A DNA stretch of 64,000 nt, from assembly GCF_003202035.1 (NCBI RefSeq), contig NZ_QJKC01000010.1, forward strand, positions 109,796 to 173,795, read 5' to 3'. Origin of the DNA: Aquitalea magnusonii (GTDB lineage: Bacteria > Pseudomonadota > Gammaproteobacteria > Burkholderiales > Chromobacteriaceae). Both the position numbers and the translations under genes were made by a program. This document shows, one piece after another, positions 27,089 to 37,218 of the stretch (position 1 is the first letter of the stretch; every line of letters begins with the position of its first letter). The notes below the pieces were generated by a model that saw only the letters and a program-made list of their open reading frames with translations, was not told the origin of the DNA and did no database searches.

Positions 27089-29214
27089 GGTTCCACCGGT
27101 AGGGTAAAAGTAAACACCGCGCCACCGCCGGCACGGTCGTCAACCGTCATGGCACCGCCATGCGCTTCGATGATGGTGCGGCAGATATTCAGCCCCAGCC
27201 CCAGCCCGTCCGGCTTGGTGGTAAAGAACGGGGCAAAGATCTGTTCGCGCTGCTCGGGGGGAATGCCCGGCCCCGAGTCGGCCACGCTGATGCTGACCAG
27301 CTGCTCCACCCGCTGGCAGGCCAGGGTAATGGTGCGGCAGGGTGCCGGCTGGCCCTGCATGGCGTGGAGTGCGTTGTGGATGAGATTGACCAGCACCTGC
27401 TCCAGCAGCACCGTGTCACCGCGCACCGGTGCCGCCGCATCGTCCAGCAGCAGTTGCAACTGCACGCCGTGGCGTTGCAATTCCGGCTTCAGCAGCAACG
27501 CCGCATGGGAGATGACATTCTCCATGCGCAGGCTTTCGTAGTGCGCCCGCTGCGGATTGATGAACACCCGCACCCGCTTGACGATTTCACTGGCGCGTCG
27601 CGACTGCTCGACGATTTCGTCCAGCGTGCCGGCCAGCATGTCGGTGGCGCCCTGCGCCGCCAGCGCCCGTGCGGCAATGGCGAAATTGGACAGGGCCATC
27701 AGCGGCTGGTTGAGTTCGTGCGCCAGGGTGGAAGCCATTTCCCCCACGCTGGCCAGCCGGGCGCTACGGGCCAGCCGCAGCTCCTGATCGCGCTGGCGCG
27801 CTTCGGCCTGCTTTTGCGCGGTGATGTCCACCACCGAGCTCATCCAGCCGCGGTGCACTCCTTGGGCATCCACCAGTGGCGCGGTGTACACCATGGTGAT
27901 CACATCCCGTCCGTCCTTGTGGCGGATGCGTGACTCGAAGCCCTGCGGGGTGGCTCGCCCCTGCAGCACCTCGTCGCTCTCGCGAGCCTGTTTTTCCAGA
28001 TCATCCGGATGCCAGTAGGGATAAGGCGGACGGCGCCCCAGCAATTCTTCCGCCTCATAGCCCACCATGGCGCACAGTGCCGGATTGACATAGATGATGG
28101 TGCCGGCTGCATCGCGGGCGCGCATGCCCACCAGCAAGGAGTCTTCCATGGCCTTGCGGAAGCTGTGCGCCTCTTCCAGATCCCGCGTGCGTTCTTCCAC
28201 CCGGCGCTCCAGTTCCAGCCGCGCCGCGCGCTGTTCGACAAAGCGCTTCTCGCGCAGCCGCCAGTACAGAATGCCCAGCAGCAGCAGCGCCACCGCCAAG
28301 GCGCTGAGCATGAGCGCAGCCTGCCGTGCCTGCACCACCTCCTTCATGTCGGTGGTTACCGTCAGGGTCCAGCCCAGCTCCGGCAGCGGGGTATCCAGCG
28401 CAAACAGCTCGCGGCGCTGGCCTTGCACCGTGGTATGCAGGACAAAGCCCCCGGTGTCGGCCGCCGGCTCACGCCGCCAGGGCAGCACGGCAAAACGTTC
28501 GCGGCTGCCATACTGGCGATGGCTGCCTATCCAGCGCAAATCCGCCGCTGACACCGGCTGGATGCTGTGAAACAGCCATTCGGGCACGGCACTCAGAAAG
28601 ACAATGCCATGGCCATCGCGCAGCACCACCGGGTCGCTGCCGCGCATCCACGCCGCCTGCAAGGGCTCCAGGCTGATCTTGACCGCCACCACCCCCAGGA
28701 TGACGCCATGCACCCGCACCGCTTCGGCAATGAACAGGCCGGACTGGCCGGTGGTGAGGCCAAGGCCGTAAAACAGGCCACGCTGGCCTTGCAAGGCGTT
28801 TTCAAAATAGGGGCGCTGGCGATAAGACTCGCCGACAAAGCTCGACGGCAGCTGCCAGTTGCTGGCCGCCAGTGTCAGCCCGGCACGGTCGATCAGAAAC
28901 AGGGCCGCCGCACCGGTAGTGCGCTGCAAATCAGCAAAGTAAGCATTGACCCGCCGCTGCAAGGCGGCATCGTGCGGGGTGCTGAGCAAGGCTTGTACAT
29001 CCGGATGGCGGGCCGCGGCATAAGGCAGGAAATCATGCTTTTCCACCAGGCCCCGCAAGCCCAGCACATGGGCGGCGGCGGCCTGGCGCAAGGCCACCGT
29101 CTTGGATTGCAGCTCGTGCTGCGCAGCCCAGTTGCCCGACGCCACGATCAGAACAAGCGCGCCGGCCAGCGTGAGCAGCCTGCGCCAGTGGCGTGCATTG
29201 AACCAGGCAAGCAT
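27085..29214 (-). CDS. Sensor histidine kinase, DctS/DctB-like
   Basis: The 709-residue kinase has a TM helix (LLTLAGALVLIVASGNW), a periplasmic double Cache domain (RQRPYFENALQGQRGLFYG is typical, cited as RQRPYFENAL and GLFYGLGLTTG), a second TM helix (ALMLSALAVALLLLGILYW), a coiled linker, a PAS domain, HisKA (STLAHELNQPLMALSNF) and an ATPase domain (DSGPGIPPEQREQIF, GLGLGLNICRTI). This layout is that of C4-dicarboxylate sensors. The ATG at 29214 begins right before the TM helix; the open frame further upstream covers the promoter and is not coding. 2-Oxoglutarate or a C4 acid is the inferred ligand. Confidence 0.9.
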   Translation of the reverse strand: MLAWFNARHWRRLLTLAGALVLIVASGNWAAQHELQSKTVALRQAAAAHVLGLRGLVEKHDFLPYAAARHPDVQALLSTPHDAALQRRVNAYFADLQRTTGAAALFLIDRAGLTLAASNWQLPSSFVGESYRQRPYFENALQGQRGLFYGLGLTTGQSGLFIAEAVRVHGVILGVVAVKISLEPLQAAWMRGSDPVVLRDGHGIVFLSAVPEWLFHSIQPVSAADLRWIGSHRQYGSRERFAVLPWRREPAADTGGFVLHTTVQGQRRELFALDTPLPELGWTLTVTTDMKEVVQARQAALMLSALAVALLLLGILYWRLREKRFVEQRAARLELERRVEERTRDLEEAHSFRKAMEDSLLVGMRARDAAGTIIYVNPALCAMVGYEAEELLGRRPPYPYWHPDDLEKQARESDEVLQGRATPQGFESRIRHKDGRDVITMVYTAPLVDAQGVHRGWMSSVVDITAQKQAEARQRDQELRLARSARLASVGEMASTLAHELNQPLMALSNFAIAARALAAQGATDMLAGTLDEIVEQSRRASEIVKRVRVFINPQRAHYESLRMENVISHAALLLKPELQRHGVQLQLLLDDAAAPVRGDTVLLEQVLVNLIHNALHAMQGQPAPCRTITLACQRVEQLVSISVADSGPGIPPEQREQIFAPFFTTKPDGLGLGLNICRTIIEAHGGAMTVDDRAGGGAVFTFTLPVEP

Positions 29215-29274
29215 GGCATTTCCCACAAGGCAGAGCAGACGAACATAACAGCTGCCCCCGCGCTTTGGAACACT

Positions 29275-29294
29275 TCTCCGTAGTTTTACGGAGA
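29275..29294. promoter_or_regulatory. Perfect dyad between the kinase and kgtP genes, putative operator
   Basis: TCTCCGTA-GTTT-TACGGAGA is a perfect 8-bp-arm dyad in the middle of the divergent control region. Its position suits a binding site for the FixJ-type regulator acting on the permease gene. Confidence 0.5.
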
Positions 29295-29400
29295 GGGGCG
29301 CGACGAAGTTGCGGATGCCCGCCCGCCCCATGGCTGCCATAGTAAAAGGGCAAAAACGGGGGAGACCTGCCCGCCCCCGCACAACAAAAGGAGACCATCA

Positions 29401-30744
29401 ATGAGCACCGCTTCCACCAGGCCGGCCAGCGACGGCCAGACCGGCGAACGCATTTCCGCCAAACGCTTGCGCGCCATCTTTGTCGGTTCCGCCGGCAATC
29501 TGGTCGAATGGTTTGATTTTTACTGCTATTCCGCCTTCGCCCTGTATTTTGCCAATAGCTTCTTCCCTGCCCAGGATCCCACTGCCCAGCTGATGTCCAC
29601 CGCCGGCATTTTTGCCCTCGGCTTTTTCATCCGCCCCATCGGCGGCATTTTGTTTGGCCATATTGGCGACCGCATGGGGCGCAAGACCGCGCTGATGGCC
29701 TCGGTGCTGCTGATGTGCTTTGGCTCCCTGCTGATTGCCTGCGCCCCCACCTATGCCTCGGTCGGCATCCTGTCGCCCTGCATCCTGCTATTGGCGCGCC
29801 TGCTGCAGGGCCTGAGCCTGGGCGGCGAATACGGTGCCAGTGCCACCTATCTGTCGGAAATGGCTGCGTCCAGACACCGTGGTTTCTACAGCAGTTTTCA
29901 GTACGTCACCCTGATTGGCGGCCAGCTGCTGGCACTGATCCTGCTGCTGGTCTTGCAGAAATTCCTGCTCAGCGCCGAAGAACTGCGCGCCTGGGGCTGG
30001 CGCATTCCCTTTGTCATCGGTGCCGGGCTGGCTATCCTGGCCCTGCGCATGCGCCACAACATGCCGGAAACCCAGTCGTTTGAAACGGCGCGCAAATCAG
30101 CCAAGGCAATGGGTGGGCTGCGCCAACTGGCCCAGCACCCCAAAGAGGTCCTGCTGGTGGTGGGCCTGACCATGGGCGGCACGCTGGCCTTCTATGTCTA
30201 CACCACCTATATGCAGAAATTCCTGCGCCTGTCGGTGGGCCTGACTGATATGCAAACCACAGCGGTATCTGCCGCCTCGCTGCTGTTCGCCATGTGCCTG
30301 CAACCGCTGTATGGCGCGCTGTCCGACCGCATTGGCCGCAAACCGCTGCTGATCGGCTTTGCCCTGCTGGGCACCCTGTTCACCGTGCCGCTGCTCACCG
30401 CCATCCGCCATGCCAGCGGCCCTTGGGAAGCCTTTGGCCTGATCGCCTGCGCCTGGATCATCGTCTCCGGCTATACCTCGATCAATGCCCTGGTGAAGGC
30501 CGAGCTGTTTCCCGCCACCATTCGCGCCACCGGGGTGGGCGTTCCCTACGCCTTTGCCGTATCGGTATTTGGCGGCACCGCCGAATACCTCGCCTTGTGG
30601 TTCAAGTCCATCCACCTGGAAAGCGGCTTCTACTGGTATGCCACGGCGGTGATCGCGTGCTCCTTGCTGGTTTGCTGGTTCATGCGCGATACCGCGGCCC
30701 ATTCGCAAATCGATGCCGAAATCAAAGGACAACAAGCAGGATAG
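29401..30744 (+). CDS. kgtP: MHS-family 2-oxoglutarate permease
   Basis: The 447-residue major facilitator superfamily protein aligns by eye along its length with E. coli KgtP: GNLVEWFDFYCYS, GFFIRPIGGILFGHIGDRMGRK (the MHS loop, quoted in parts), RLLQGLSLGGEYGASATYLSEMA, QYVTLIGGQLLAL, FYVYTTYMQKFL and the IGRKPLL loop between helices 8 and 9. Twelve TM segments are expected. It should import 2-oxoglutarate with protons; a related dicarboxylate cannot be excluded. A divergent two-component system probably controls it, and a terminator follows. Confidence 0.92.
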   Translation: MSTASTRPASDGQTGERISAKRLRAIFVGSAGNLVEWFDFYCYSAFALYFANSFFPAQDPTAQLMSTAGIFALGFFIRPIGGILFGHIGDRMGRKTALMASVLLMCFGSLLIACAPTYASVGILSPCILLLARLLQGLSLGGEYGASATYLSEMAASRHRGFYSSFQYVTLIGGQLLALILLLVLQKFLLSAEELRAWGWRIPFVIGAGLAILALRMRHNMPETQSFETARKSAKAMGGLRQLAQHPKEVLLVVGLTMGGTLAFYVYTTYMQKFLRLSVGLTDMQTTAVSAASLLFAMCLQPLYGALSDRIGRKPLLIGFALLGTLFTVPLLTAIRHASGPWEAFGLIACAWIIVSGYTSINALVKAELFPATIRATGVGVPYAFAVSVFGGTAEYLALWFKSIHLESGFYWYATAVIACSLLVCWFMRDTAAHSQIDAEIKGQQAG

Positions 30745-30774
30745 CGCGCCCTGATGGCGTTAGCGCTCAGCACG

Positions 30775-30812
30775 GCACCGTCTCCCCAAACAGGGGACAC
30801 GGTGCTTTTTTT
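30775..30812 (+). terminator. Intrinsic terminator after kgtP
   Basis: Stem GCACCGT-CTCCCC / GGGGA-CACGGTGC with a short A-rich loop, followed by seven T. Confidence 0.85.
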
Positions 30813-31068
30813 GTGACCTCAGCCATTCTTCAAATCAGATCATCGCCCGGAAATGTTCAGGCAAACCGCCTGCAGCCTGCCCGCACAAGCTGCGCCACAT
30901 GACACCCGGCCCGCCACCGGGGGCTGCAGCCCGTTCAGGCCAGCGCCCACCCGTATAGAGTATTCGCCAGCAGCACGGCACAGCGGTTATTCTCCCATCA
31001 TGCAGCGTGACTGAATGATGGAAAACAAGCCGATATCGGGTAGCGACCATGTTTTGGGAGAAAAATCT
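30813..31068. promoter_or_regulatory. Leader of the chemoreceptor gene with a sigma-28-like element
   Basis: No gene is visible here. GCCGATAT at 31029-31036 matches the sigma-28 (FliA) -10 GCCGATAA at seven of eight positions. A weak TGAA at 31012 could stand for the -35, at a spacing slightly shorter than optimal. Transcription would start near 31043, just before the GTG start at 31069. Confidence 0.35.
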
Positions 31069-32703
31069 GTGAATGCAATCAGATGCATGAGCATCGGCAG
31101 CCGTTTGATTCTGGCTTTTGGCATGTTGTTACTGACCTTGATTCTGGTGGCCGCCTTTGCCCTGCACCAGATGACCCAGCAAAAAAACATCACGGCCACA
31201 ATAGTGGAGGATCAGTCCTCGCGCGTGGCCCTGGCCAATGAATTGAAAACCGATGCACAAGCCGCGGCGCTCCCCCTGTTGCAGCTGCTGGTGACCAGTG
31301 AGCGGGATGCGCGGATTCCCCTGTACAAAAACATGGATGAAATCAATGCCGCCGCGGCCAAGGCACTGGAGAATTTGCGCAAGGCCAGTCCGGATGGCGG
31401 CAACAAGGAGGCACTGGACCAGATAAGCGCACTGTCCTCAGCCTACCGGCACGCCTTTCAGGACACGGTGGAACAAATCGAACTGGATGGCCCGGCATCG
31501 GCACACCAGCATTTTCTCAGCCATACCCAGCCGGCGCTGAAAGCGCTGCTGGGGGCGGTGGATACACTGCTGGCCAAGGAACAGCAGGCCATGAAAGATG
31601 GCCAGCATGCCCTGGTGCAATCCGAGGCCAATGCCCGCCTGATGGTCATGTCCATGACGGTGGCGGCCATGGTGCTGAGCGTGTTGCTGGCCTGGGTGGT
31701 GACACGCAGCATCACCCTGCCCCTGTCCGAGGCGGTGGCCTTTGCCAGCCGGGTGGCCACCGGCGATCTGGATCATCAGCTGCATGTGCAAGGCAAGGAC
31801 GAGACTGCCGTGCTGGCGCGCGCCCTGATCACCATGCAAAGCGCGCTGTCCAAGCTGATCGGCTCCATTCATGCCTCGGCGCACAGCATGCGCCAGGCGG
31901 CAGAGCAGATGAGCCTGCCGGTAGAACATGTACAAGCCAGCTCAAAGGCGCAGCACGAGGCGGTGGCCCAGGTGACACGCACCACCGCCAGCTTTGCCCA
32001 CGAGGCAAAGGACATCGCGCTGACCGCCGGCAGCAGCCGGCAGCAGGCCGAGGCCGCACGCGATCTGGCCTCGCAGGGCTGCGAGCTGATCAACACCGCG
32101 TCCAATGAAGTGACCGGCATTGCCGCCACCATTTCCAAATCCGCCAATGCGGTCGATACCCTGCGCGAACGCGCCATCTCGGTACGCGCACTGCTGACCA
32201 CCGTGAAGGAAATCGCCGACCAAACCAATCTGCTGGCCCTGAATGCCGCCATTGAAGCGGCCAGAGCCGGCGAAGCCGGCCGGGGATTCGCCATTGTGGC
32301 CGACGAAGTGAGAAAGCTGGCGGACCGCACCTCCAAGGCCACCACCGAAATTGATGATGTGATTGATGCCATCGACAAACAAACCAGTGTTGCCATCCAG
32401 CAAATCGATCTGGGCCAGCAAGAAATGCGCCGCGGTGTCGAGCTGATCGAGGGAATGGTGCAGCCGCTGAACCAGTTACGGGAAGGCGCCGAGCAGTCGC
32501 TTGGCCGGCTAGACCAGCTGGCCACCACCCTGTCGCGCCAGATGCAGGACAGCAGCACCATCGCGCAAAGCATTGCCGAGGTGGGGAATATGGCTTCGGA
32601 CAATCTGCAGGCCACTGCCGCGGTAGCCCGGACATCGCAATCGCTGGACAACCTGTCCGCCGAATTGACCAGGGAACTGCAACGCTTCCGGCTGGCGCGC
32701 TGA
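31069..32703 (+). CDS. Methyl-accepting chemotaxis protein
   Basis: The 544-residue receptor has two TM helices ([18 protein letters not shown] and [19 protein letters not shown]), a periplasmic four-helix-bundle-like sensor of about 150 residues, a HAMP region and a complete signalling tip ([21 protein letters not shown], cited in parts, and [15 protein letters not shown]). No C-terminal NWETF-like pentapeptide is present. I chose the GTG at 31069 because GGGAG lies eight bases before it and the sigma-28-like element would exclude the earlier ATG at 31015. The ligand is unknown and there are no che genes nearby. Confidence 0.92.
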   Translation: MNAIRCMSIGSRLILAFGMLLLTLILVAAFALHQMTQQKNITATIVEDQSSRVALANELKTDAQAAALPLLQLLVTSERDARIPLYKNMDEINAAAAKALENLRKASPDGGNKEALDQISALSSAYRHAFQDTVEQIELDGPASAHQHFLSHTQPALKALLGAVDTLLAKEQQAMKDGQHALVQSEANARLMVMSMTVAAMVLSVLLAWVVTRSITLPLSEAVAFASRVATGDLDHQLHVQGKDETAVLARALITMQSALSKLIGSIHASAHSMRQAAEQMSLPVEHVQASSKAQHEAVAQVTRTTASFAHEAKDIALTAGSSRQQAEAARDLASQGCELINTASNEVTGIAATISKSANAVDTLRERAISVRALLTTVKEIADQTNLLALNAAIEAARAGEAGRGFAIVADEVRKLADRTSKATTEIDDVIDAIDKQTSVAIQQIDLGQQEMRRGVELIEGMVQPLNQLREGAEQSLGRLDQLATTLSRQMQDSSTIAQSIAEVGNMASDNLQATAAVARTSQSLDNLSAELTRELQRFRLAR

Positions 32704-32823
32704 CAGGGCGGGTGGCAGCCACGGCCGCCGCCCGATTGTTGCGCTCAGGCACACGCTGGCCGTGGCGCGCTGCAGAGTGCTTGCGCCATACTCGGTGCTG
32801 GCCAATGAATGGGGAAATACGCT

Positions 32824-33717
32824 GTGGACAGATTCGCCGCCATGGAAACCTTTGTCTGCGTCGTAGAGGCCGGGTCGTTTTCTGCGGCAGCACGACGCCT
32901 GAGTGTGGGGCAACCCGCCGTATCCAAAACGGTGGCCCAGCTGGAAGAACACCTGGGCGTACGCCTGTTGACCCGCTCGACGCGCGGCCTGAGCCCCACG
33001 GAAGCCGGACTGCATTTTTTTGAGCGGGCCAGGCTGGCCATCCAGGAAGCGGATGCTGCCGAACTGGCGGCGCGGGGCGCGGCCGGCAGCCTGTCTGGCC
33101 GCCTGCGTGTCTCTGCCGCGGTCAGCTTTGCCCGGCTGCATGTTCTTCCCGCCCTGCCCCGCTTTCTGGCTGCCCATCCCGCGCTGGAAGTGGATGTCAT
33201 TCTGGATGATCGTAATGTTGACCTGATTGAAGAAGGCATCGATGTTTCGCTGCGCATGGGCAGCCTGGGCGACTCCACCATGACCGCACGCAAGATCAGC
33301 CAGTCACCGCGCCTGGTGGTGGCAACGCCCGGCTATCTGGCAGGCGCAGGCCGGCCAGACAGCCCGGCAGACTTGCTGTCCCATCAGGTGATCGTCTATC
33401 TGCAAGGTCAGCGCAATGCCACATGGACCTTCCGCCAGGGCAGTAGCGAGGCATCGGTCGCGGTGCATGGCCGGGTACGGGTCTCGGCCGCAGAGGGCGT
33501 GCGTGCCGCCGTGCTGGCCGATATGGGGCTGGCCATCGCTTCGGCCTGGATGTTCGCGCCAGAACTGGCCAGCGGTGCCGTCGAGCCGGTGCTGCCCGAC
33601 TGGCAGCTGCCGCCAGTGGAACTCTGGGCGGTTTTCCCGAATGGCCGCCTGGCCAGCAGCAAGGCGCGGGCCTTTGTCGATTTCGTGGCCGCCGAACTGG
33701 CTGCAGCGCGGGCCTGA
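32824..33717 (+). CDS. LysR-family transcriptional regulator
   Basis: The protein (297 residues from the GTG at 32824) has a LysR HTH (AMETFVCVVEAGSFSAAARRL, cited without its first residues as TFVCVVEAGSFSAA; QPAVSKTVAQLEEHLGVRLL) and an effector domain of the CrgA group (IDVSLRMGSLGDSTM). The GTG follows GGGGAAA at a good distance and gives the usual V/MDRFxAMETF beginning; an ATG at 32809 is the alternative. It is followed on the same strand by an AhpD-like and a peroxiredoxin-like gene, so a role in oxidative or electrophile stress is possible, inferred only from position. Confidence 0.9.
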   Translation: MDRFAAMETFVCVVEAGSFSAAARRLSVGQPAVSKTVAQLEEHLGVRLLTRSTRGLSPTEAGLHFFERARLAIQEADAAELAARGAAGSLSGRLRVSAAVSFARLHVLPALPRFLAAHPALEVDVILDDRNVDLIEEGIDVSLRMGSLGDSTMTARKISQSPRLVVATPGYLAGAGRPDSPADLLSHQVIVYLQGQRNATWTFRQGSSEASVAVHGRVRVSAAEGVRAAVLADMGLAIASAWMFAPELASGAVEPVLPDWQLPPVELWAVFPNGRLASSKARAFVDFVAAELAAARA

Positions 33718-33850
33718 TGCGGGTGACGACCCGCTTCATTCCTCGCAGGAATAGCTGATAGTCGGAGCCGCCGTCTTATCGGCAGGTCTGCTCCGGGACA
33801 GAATGGCCCCATCCCCGCCGTGGGGCACATTCAACCCAGAGGAAAACAGC

Positions 33851-34390
33851 ATGAGCACCATCAATGTTCCCGAGCGCGAACAAGTCGCACCGGCCAATCA
33901 GGCCATTTTCGACAGCCTGCAAAAGGCACTGGGCTTTGTGCCCAATCTGTATGCCACCTTTGCTCACTCCGATACCGCACTGGCCACCTATCTGGCCCTG
34001 CAAAATGCCAAATCCTCGCTCAGCGGGCGCGAACGGGAGGTCATCAATCTGGTGGTCAGCCAGGTCAACCACTGCCGCTACTGCCTGGCCGCCCATACCG
34101 CCCTGGGCAAGATGCACGGTTTCACCGACGAACAGATCATCCAGATTCGTCGTGCCGATATTGATTTCGATCCCAAACTCGCTGCCCTGGCCGCTTTTGT
34201 CAAACAGGTCGCCGTGGCTCGTGGCCATGACAGCGAGGCCGCCAGAACCGCCTTTTTTGCTGCCGGTTACAGCAAGGCCAATCTGATCGACACCCTGATG
34301 GTGGTGGGAGACAAGATCATCAGCAATTACCTGCACAGCGTGACCGACATTCCGGTCGACTTCCCGGCTGCCATCGACATCGACGACTGA
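33851..34390 (+). CDS. Carboxymuconolactone decarboxylase / AhpD-like peroxidase-related protein
   Basis: The 179-residue all-helical protein carries the CMD motif VVSQVNHCRYCLAAHTALG, with the redox-type CxxC plus His of AhpD-like alkylhydroperoxidases. This subgroup (peroxidase-related, about 180 residues) probably reduces peroxides through the CxxC pair, but no member close to it is assigned here. The ATG at 33851 has AGAGGAAAA upstream. It stands between a LysR regulator and a peroxiredoxin gene. Confidence 0.88.
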   Translation: MSTINVPEREQVAPANQAIFDSLQKALGFVPNLYATFAHSDTALATYLALQNAKSSLSGREREVINLVVSQVNHCRYCLAAHTALGKMHGFTDEQIIQIRRADIDFDPKLAALAAFVKQVAVARGHDSEAARTAFFAAGYSKANLIDTLMVVGDKIISNYLHSVTDIPVDFPAAIDIDD

Positions 34391-34490
34391 AGCCGGCACG
34401 ACGCGCAGCCCGTCCGGCCATGGAGGAGAGCAAACAGACCATTACGCACGGCATGGCAGCACCCTGCACCACCATGCCCGTGGAGTCATC

Positions 34491-35195
34491 ATGCGCTTAT
34501 CAGCACAACTAGACAGTCTCCAGGCGCGCTGGCGGGCCAGCGCAGGACAAGACATTGCCAACACCATCAGCCAGGACAATGCCCGCCTGCTGGCCAGCGC
34601 AGGACAAGACATTGCCAACACCATCAGCCAGGACAATGCCCGCCTGCTGGCCAGCGGCATGATCGAGCACGCGCTGAAAGCGGGCGCCCCCTTCCCGGAC
34701 CTGGCCTTGTCCGACGCCAGCGGCCAGCGGCTACGCATCTATGACTTATTGGCCAAAGGCCCGGCCATCATCACCTTCTATCGGGGTGGCTGGTGCCCCT
34801 ACTGCAGCCTGGAGCTGCGCGCCTATCAGCACGCCCTGGCCGAGATACAGGCGGCAGGAGGCCAACTGATCGCCATTTCCCCGGAAACACCCGAGCACAG
34901 CGCAGACACCGCCCAAAGCAATGCCCTGAGCTTTACCCTGCTCAGTGATGCGGGAGGCCAACTGGCCGCAGCGCTGGGTATCCGGTTTGAGATGGCAGCG
35001 CCGATCATCCGGCTGTATCAGCAGTTCGGGCATGACCTGCCGCAGCACAACGGCGATGGCAAATGGTCCTTGCCCATCCCTGCAAGCTATGTGCTAGACC
35101 GCGCTGGACTGATCCGGCTGGCCTTTGTTGATCCCGACTACCGCCAGCGGCTGGAGCCGGCAGAAGCCATCAAGGCGCTGCAAGGACTGGCCTAG
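34491..35195 (+). CDS. AhpC/TSA-like peroxiredoxin with duplicated N-terminal segment
   Basis: The 234-residue protein has a thioredoxin fold with FYRGGWCPYCSLELRAYQ (Cys102 and Cys105), then ISPETPEHS and a SYVLDRAGLIRLAFVDPDY block typical of the peroxiredoxin-like AhpC/TSA group. Residues 16-34 (starting ASAGQDIANTIS) are repeated exactly as residues 35-53. The repeat lies in the N-terminal helical extension, before the thioredoxin fold, and keeps the frame, so the enzyme is probably functional. Together with the AhpD-like gene upstream it suggests a small peroxide-detoxifying set. Confidence 0.88.
   Translation: MRLSAQLDSLQARWRASAGQDIANTISQDNARLLASAGQDIANTISQDNARLLASGMIEHALKAGAPFPDLALSDASGQRLRIYDLLAKGPAIITFYRGGWCPYCSLELRAYQHALAEIQAAGGQLIAISPETPEHSADTAQSNALSFTLLSDAGGQLAAALGIRFEMAAPIIRLYQQFGHDLPQHNGDGKWSLPIPASYVLDRAGLIRLAFVDPDYRQRLEPAEAIKALQGLA
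34536..34649 (+). repeat. Perfect 57-bp direct tandem repeat (two copies) inside the peroxiredoxin gene
   Basis: The unit at 34536-34592 is followed immediately by an identical unit at 34593-34649 with no base difference; six more matching bases (GCCAGC) follow. The unit encodes 19 residues, so the frame is kept. Absence of any substitution points to a recent duplication. Confidence 0.97.
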
Positions 35196-35259
35196 CCCCA
35201 CCAGCAGTCCTCTCGCCAGCCGCTTGCCTGGGCGAGCAGGCAGGCAGCACAGCCTGTCG

Positions 35260-35296
35260 CAAAAACAAACAGCCCGGCAGGTCTCCCGGCCGGGCT
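35260..35296 (-). terminator. Intrinsic terminator after glmS
   Basis: Stem AGCCCGGC / GCCGGGCT; on the minus strand it is followed by GTTTGTTTTT. It lies 93 bases past the glmS stop. It may also serve the peroxiredoxin gene on the other strand. Confidence 0.75.
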
Positions 35297-35388
35297 GTGC
35301 TGCACACTTTAATTGTTAATGACTGGACTTTATTGTCTGTGCTGCAACTTTATTGTGCGCAAACACCAGTCACATCACTCGGGCTTGC

Positions 35389-37218
35389 TTACTCCACCGT
35401 CACGCTCTTGGCCAGATTGCGCGGCTTGTCCACGTCGGTGCCACGCGCCAGGGCGACGTGATAGGCCAGCAGCTGTACCGGAATGGTGTGCACAATGGCG
35501 GACAGTACGCCAACATGGCGCGGGGTGCGGATCACATGCACGCCGTCGGATTCGCTGAAATGGCTGTCCAGATCGGCAAATACGAACAGCTCGCCGCCGC
35601 GGGCACGGACTTCCTGCATATTGGACTTCACTTTTTCCAGCAGCGCGTCGTTGGGGGCAATCACCACCACCGGCATGCTTTCATCCACCAGTGCCAGAGG
35701 GCCGTGTTTCAGCTCACCGGCCGGGTAGGCTTCGGCGTGGATATAGGAGATTTCCTTGAGCTTGAGCGCGCCTTCCAGCGCGATCGGGTAGTGCAGGCCA
35801 CGGCCGAGGAACAGGGCGTTTTGCTTGGCGGCAAACTTGTCGGACCAGGCCTTGATTTGCGGCTCCAGATTGAGCGCATGCTGTACCGAACCCGGCAGCT
35901 GGCGCAGCGCTTCCTGATAATCATGCTCGGCTGCTGCATCCACGCGGCCGCGCAGCTTGCCCAGCGTCACCGCCAAGGCAAACAGGCCGACCAGCTGGGT
36001 GGTGAAGGCCTTGGTGGAAGCCACGCCGATTTCAGCACCGGCGCGGGTGTAGAACACCAGTTCGCTGGCGCGCGGAATGGCGGACTCACGCACATTGCAG
36101 ATGGACAGGGCCATGCTGTGGCCCAGTTCCTTGGCGTATTTCAGCGCTTCCATGGTGTCCAGCGTTTCGCCGGACTGGGAGATAGTCACCACAAGGTGTT
36201 TGGGGTTGGCAAAGGCGTCGCGGTAGCGGTATTCGCTGGCGATTTCCACATCGCAGCTGATGCCGGCGATGCTTTCAATCCAGTATTTGGCAGTCAGACC
36301 GGCATAGTAGCTGGTGCCGCAGGCCAGGATTTTCACCCCCTCCACTTGCGGCAGCAGTTCGGCGGCACGCGCACCGAACAGGCCGGCGGCAAAGCCGTTT
36401 TCCAGCACCGCTTCGATGGTGTCGGACAGGGCCTTGGGTTGTTCGTGGATTTCCTTTTGCATGAAGTGGCTGTACGGGCCCAGTTCCAGCGAAGCCAGCG
36501 ATACGTCGGACACATGCACAGCACGTTCGATCACCTGATCGTTCTTGTCATGCAGTACTACGCTGTCACGGGTGAGCAGGCCGATATCGCCCTCTTCCAG
36601 GAAGATGACGCGACGGGTGGCGGACAGAATGGCAGACACGTCGGAAGCGATGAAGTGTTCACCCTCGCCCAGCCCCACCAGCAGCGGGCAGCCCATGCGG
36701 GCGCATACCAGTTCGTCCGGACGGTCCAGCGCGATGACGCCGATGGCGTAAGCACCGGTCAGCTCGCGGGTGGCTTGCTTGACTGCATCAAACAGGCTGA
36801 CGCCGCCCTGATAGTAGTGATGCACCAGGTGGGCGATGACTTCGGTGTCGGTCTGCGAGGTGAAGGCATAACCCAGCTCCTTCAGGCGCTGACGCTGTTC
36901 TTCATGGTTTTCGATGATGCCGTTATGCACCACGGCAATCTTGTCGAAGGAGATGTGCGGGTGAGCATTGTGCTCGGTCACACCGCCATGGGTGGCCCAG
37001 CGGGTGTGGCCGATGCCAAGCTGGCCTTGCAGCCCTTCCGCTGCGGCGGCGGCTTCCATTTCCGCCACACGGCCGACACGGCGCACGCGGCTGATGGCAT
37101 CCCCGGTATGCACGGCAATACCGGCGGAATCATAGCCGCGGTATTCCAGGCGCTTGAGGCCATCCACCAGAACCGGAACCACATTACGCGCCGCAATGGC
37201 GCCGACGATGCCACACAT
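35389..37218 (-). CDS. glmS: Glutamine--fructose-6-phosphate aminotransferase (isomerising)
   Basis: The 609-residue enzyme makes glucosamine 6-phosphate for peptidoglycan and LPS. It begins [12 protein letters not shown] with the N-terminal nucleophile Cys, has [16 protein letters not shown] in the glutaminase domain, two SIS sugar-isomerase domains ([18 protein letters not shown]) and the typical end [13 protein letters not shown]. Its ATG shares a base with the stop of the DeoR-family gene upstream (TAATG), so the two are one operon. No glmS ribozyme is expected or seen. Confidence 0.98.
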   Translation of the reverse strand: MCGIVGAIAARNVVPVLVDGLKRLEYRGYDSAGIAVHTGDAISRVRRVGRVAEMEAAAAAEGLQGQLGIGHTRWATHGGVTEHNAHPHISFDKIAVVHNGIIENHEEQRQRLKELGYAFTSQTDTEVIAHLVHHYYQGGVSLFDAVKQATRELTGAYAIGVIALDRPDELVCARMGCPLLVGLGEGEHFIASDVSAILSATRRVIFLEEGDIGLLTRDSVVLHDKNDQVIERAVHVSDVSLASLELGPYSHFMQKEIHEQPKALSDTIEAVLENGFAAGLFGARAAELLPQVEGVKILACGTSYYAGLTAKYWIESIAGISCDVEIASEYRYRDAFANPKHLVVTISQSGETLDTMEALKYAKELGHSMALSICNVRESAIPRASELVFYTRAGAEIGVASTKAFTTQLVGLFALAVTLGKLRGRVDAAAEHDYQEALRQLPGSVQHALNLEPQIKAWSDKFAAKQNALFLGRGLHYPIALEGALKLKEISYIHAEAYPAGELKHGPLALVDESMPVVVIAPNDALLEKVKSNMQEVRARGGELFVFADLDSHFSESDGVHVIRTPRHVGVLSAIVHTIPVQLLAYHVALARGTDVDKPRNLAKSVTVE

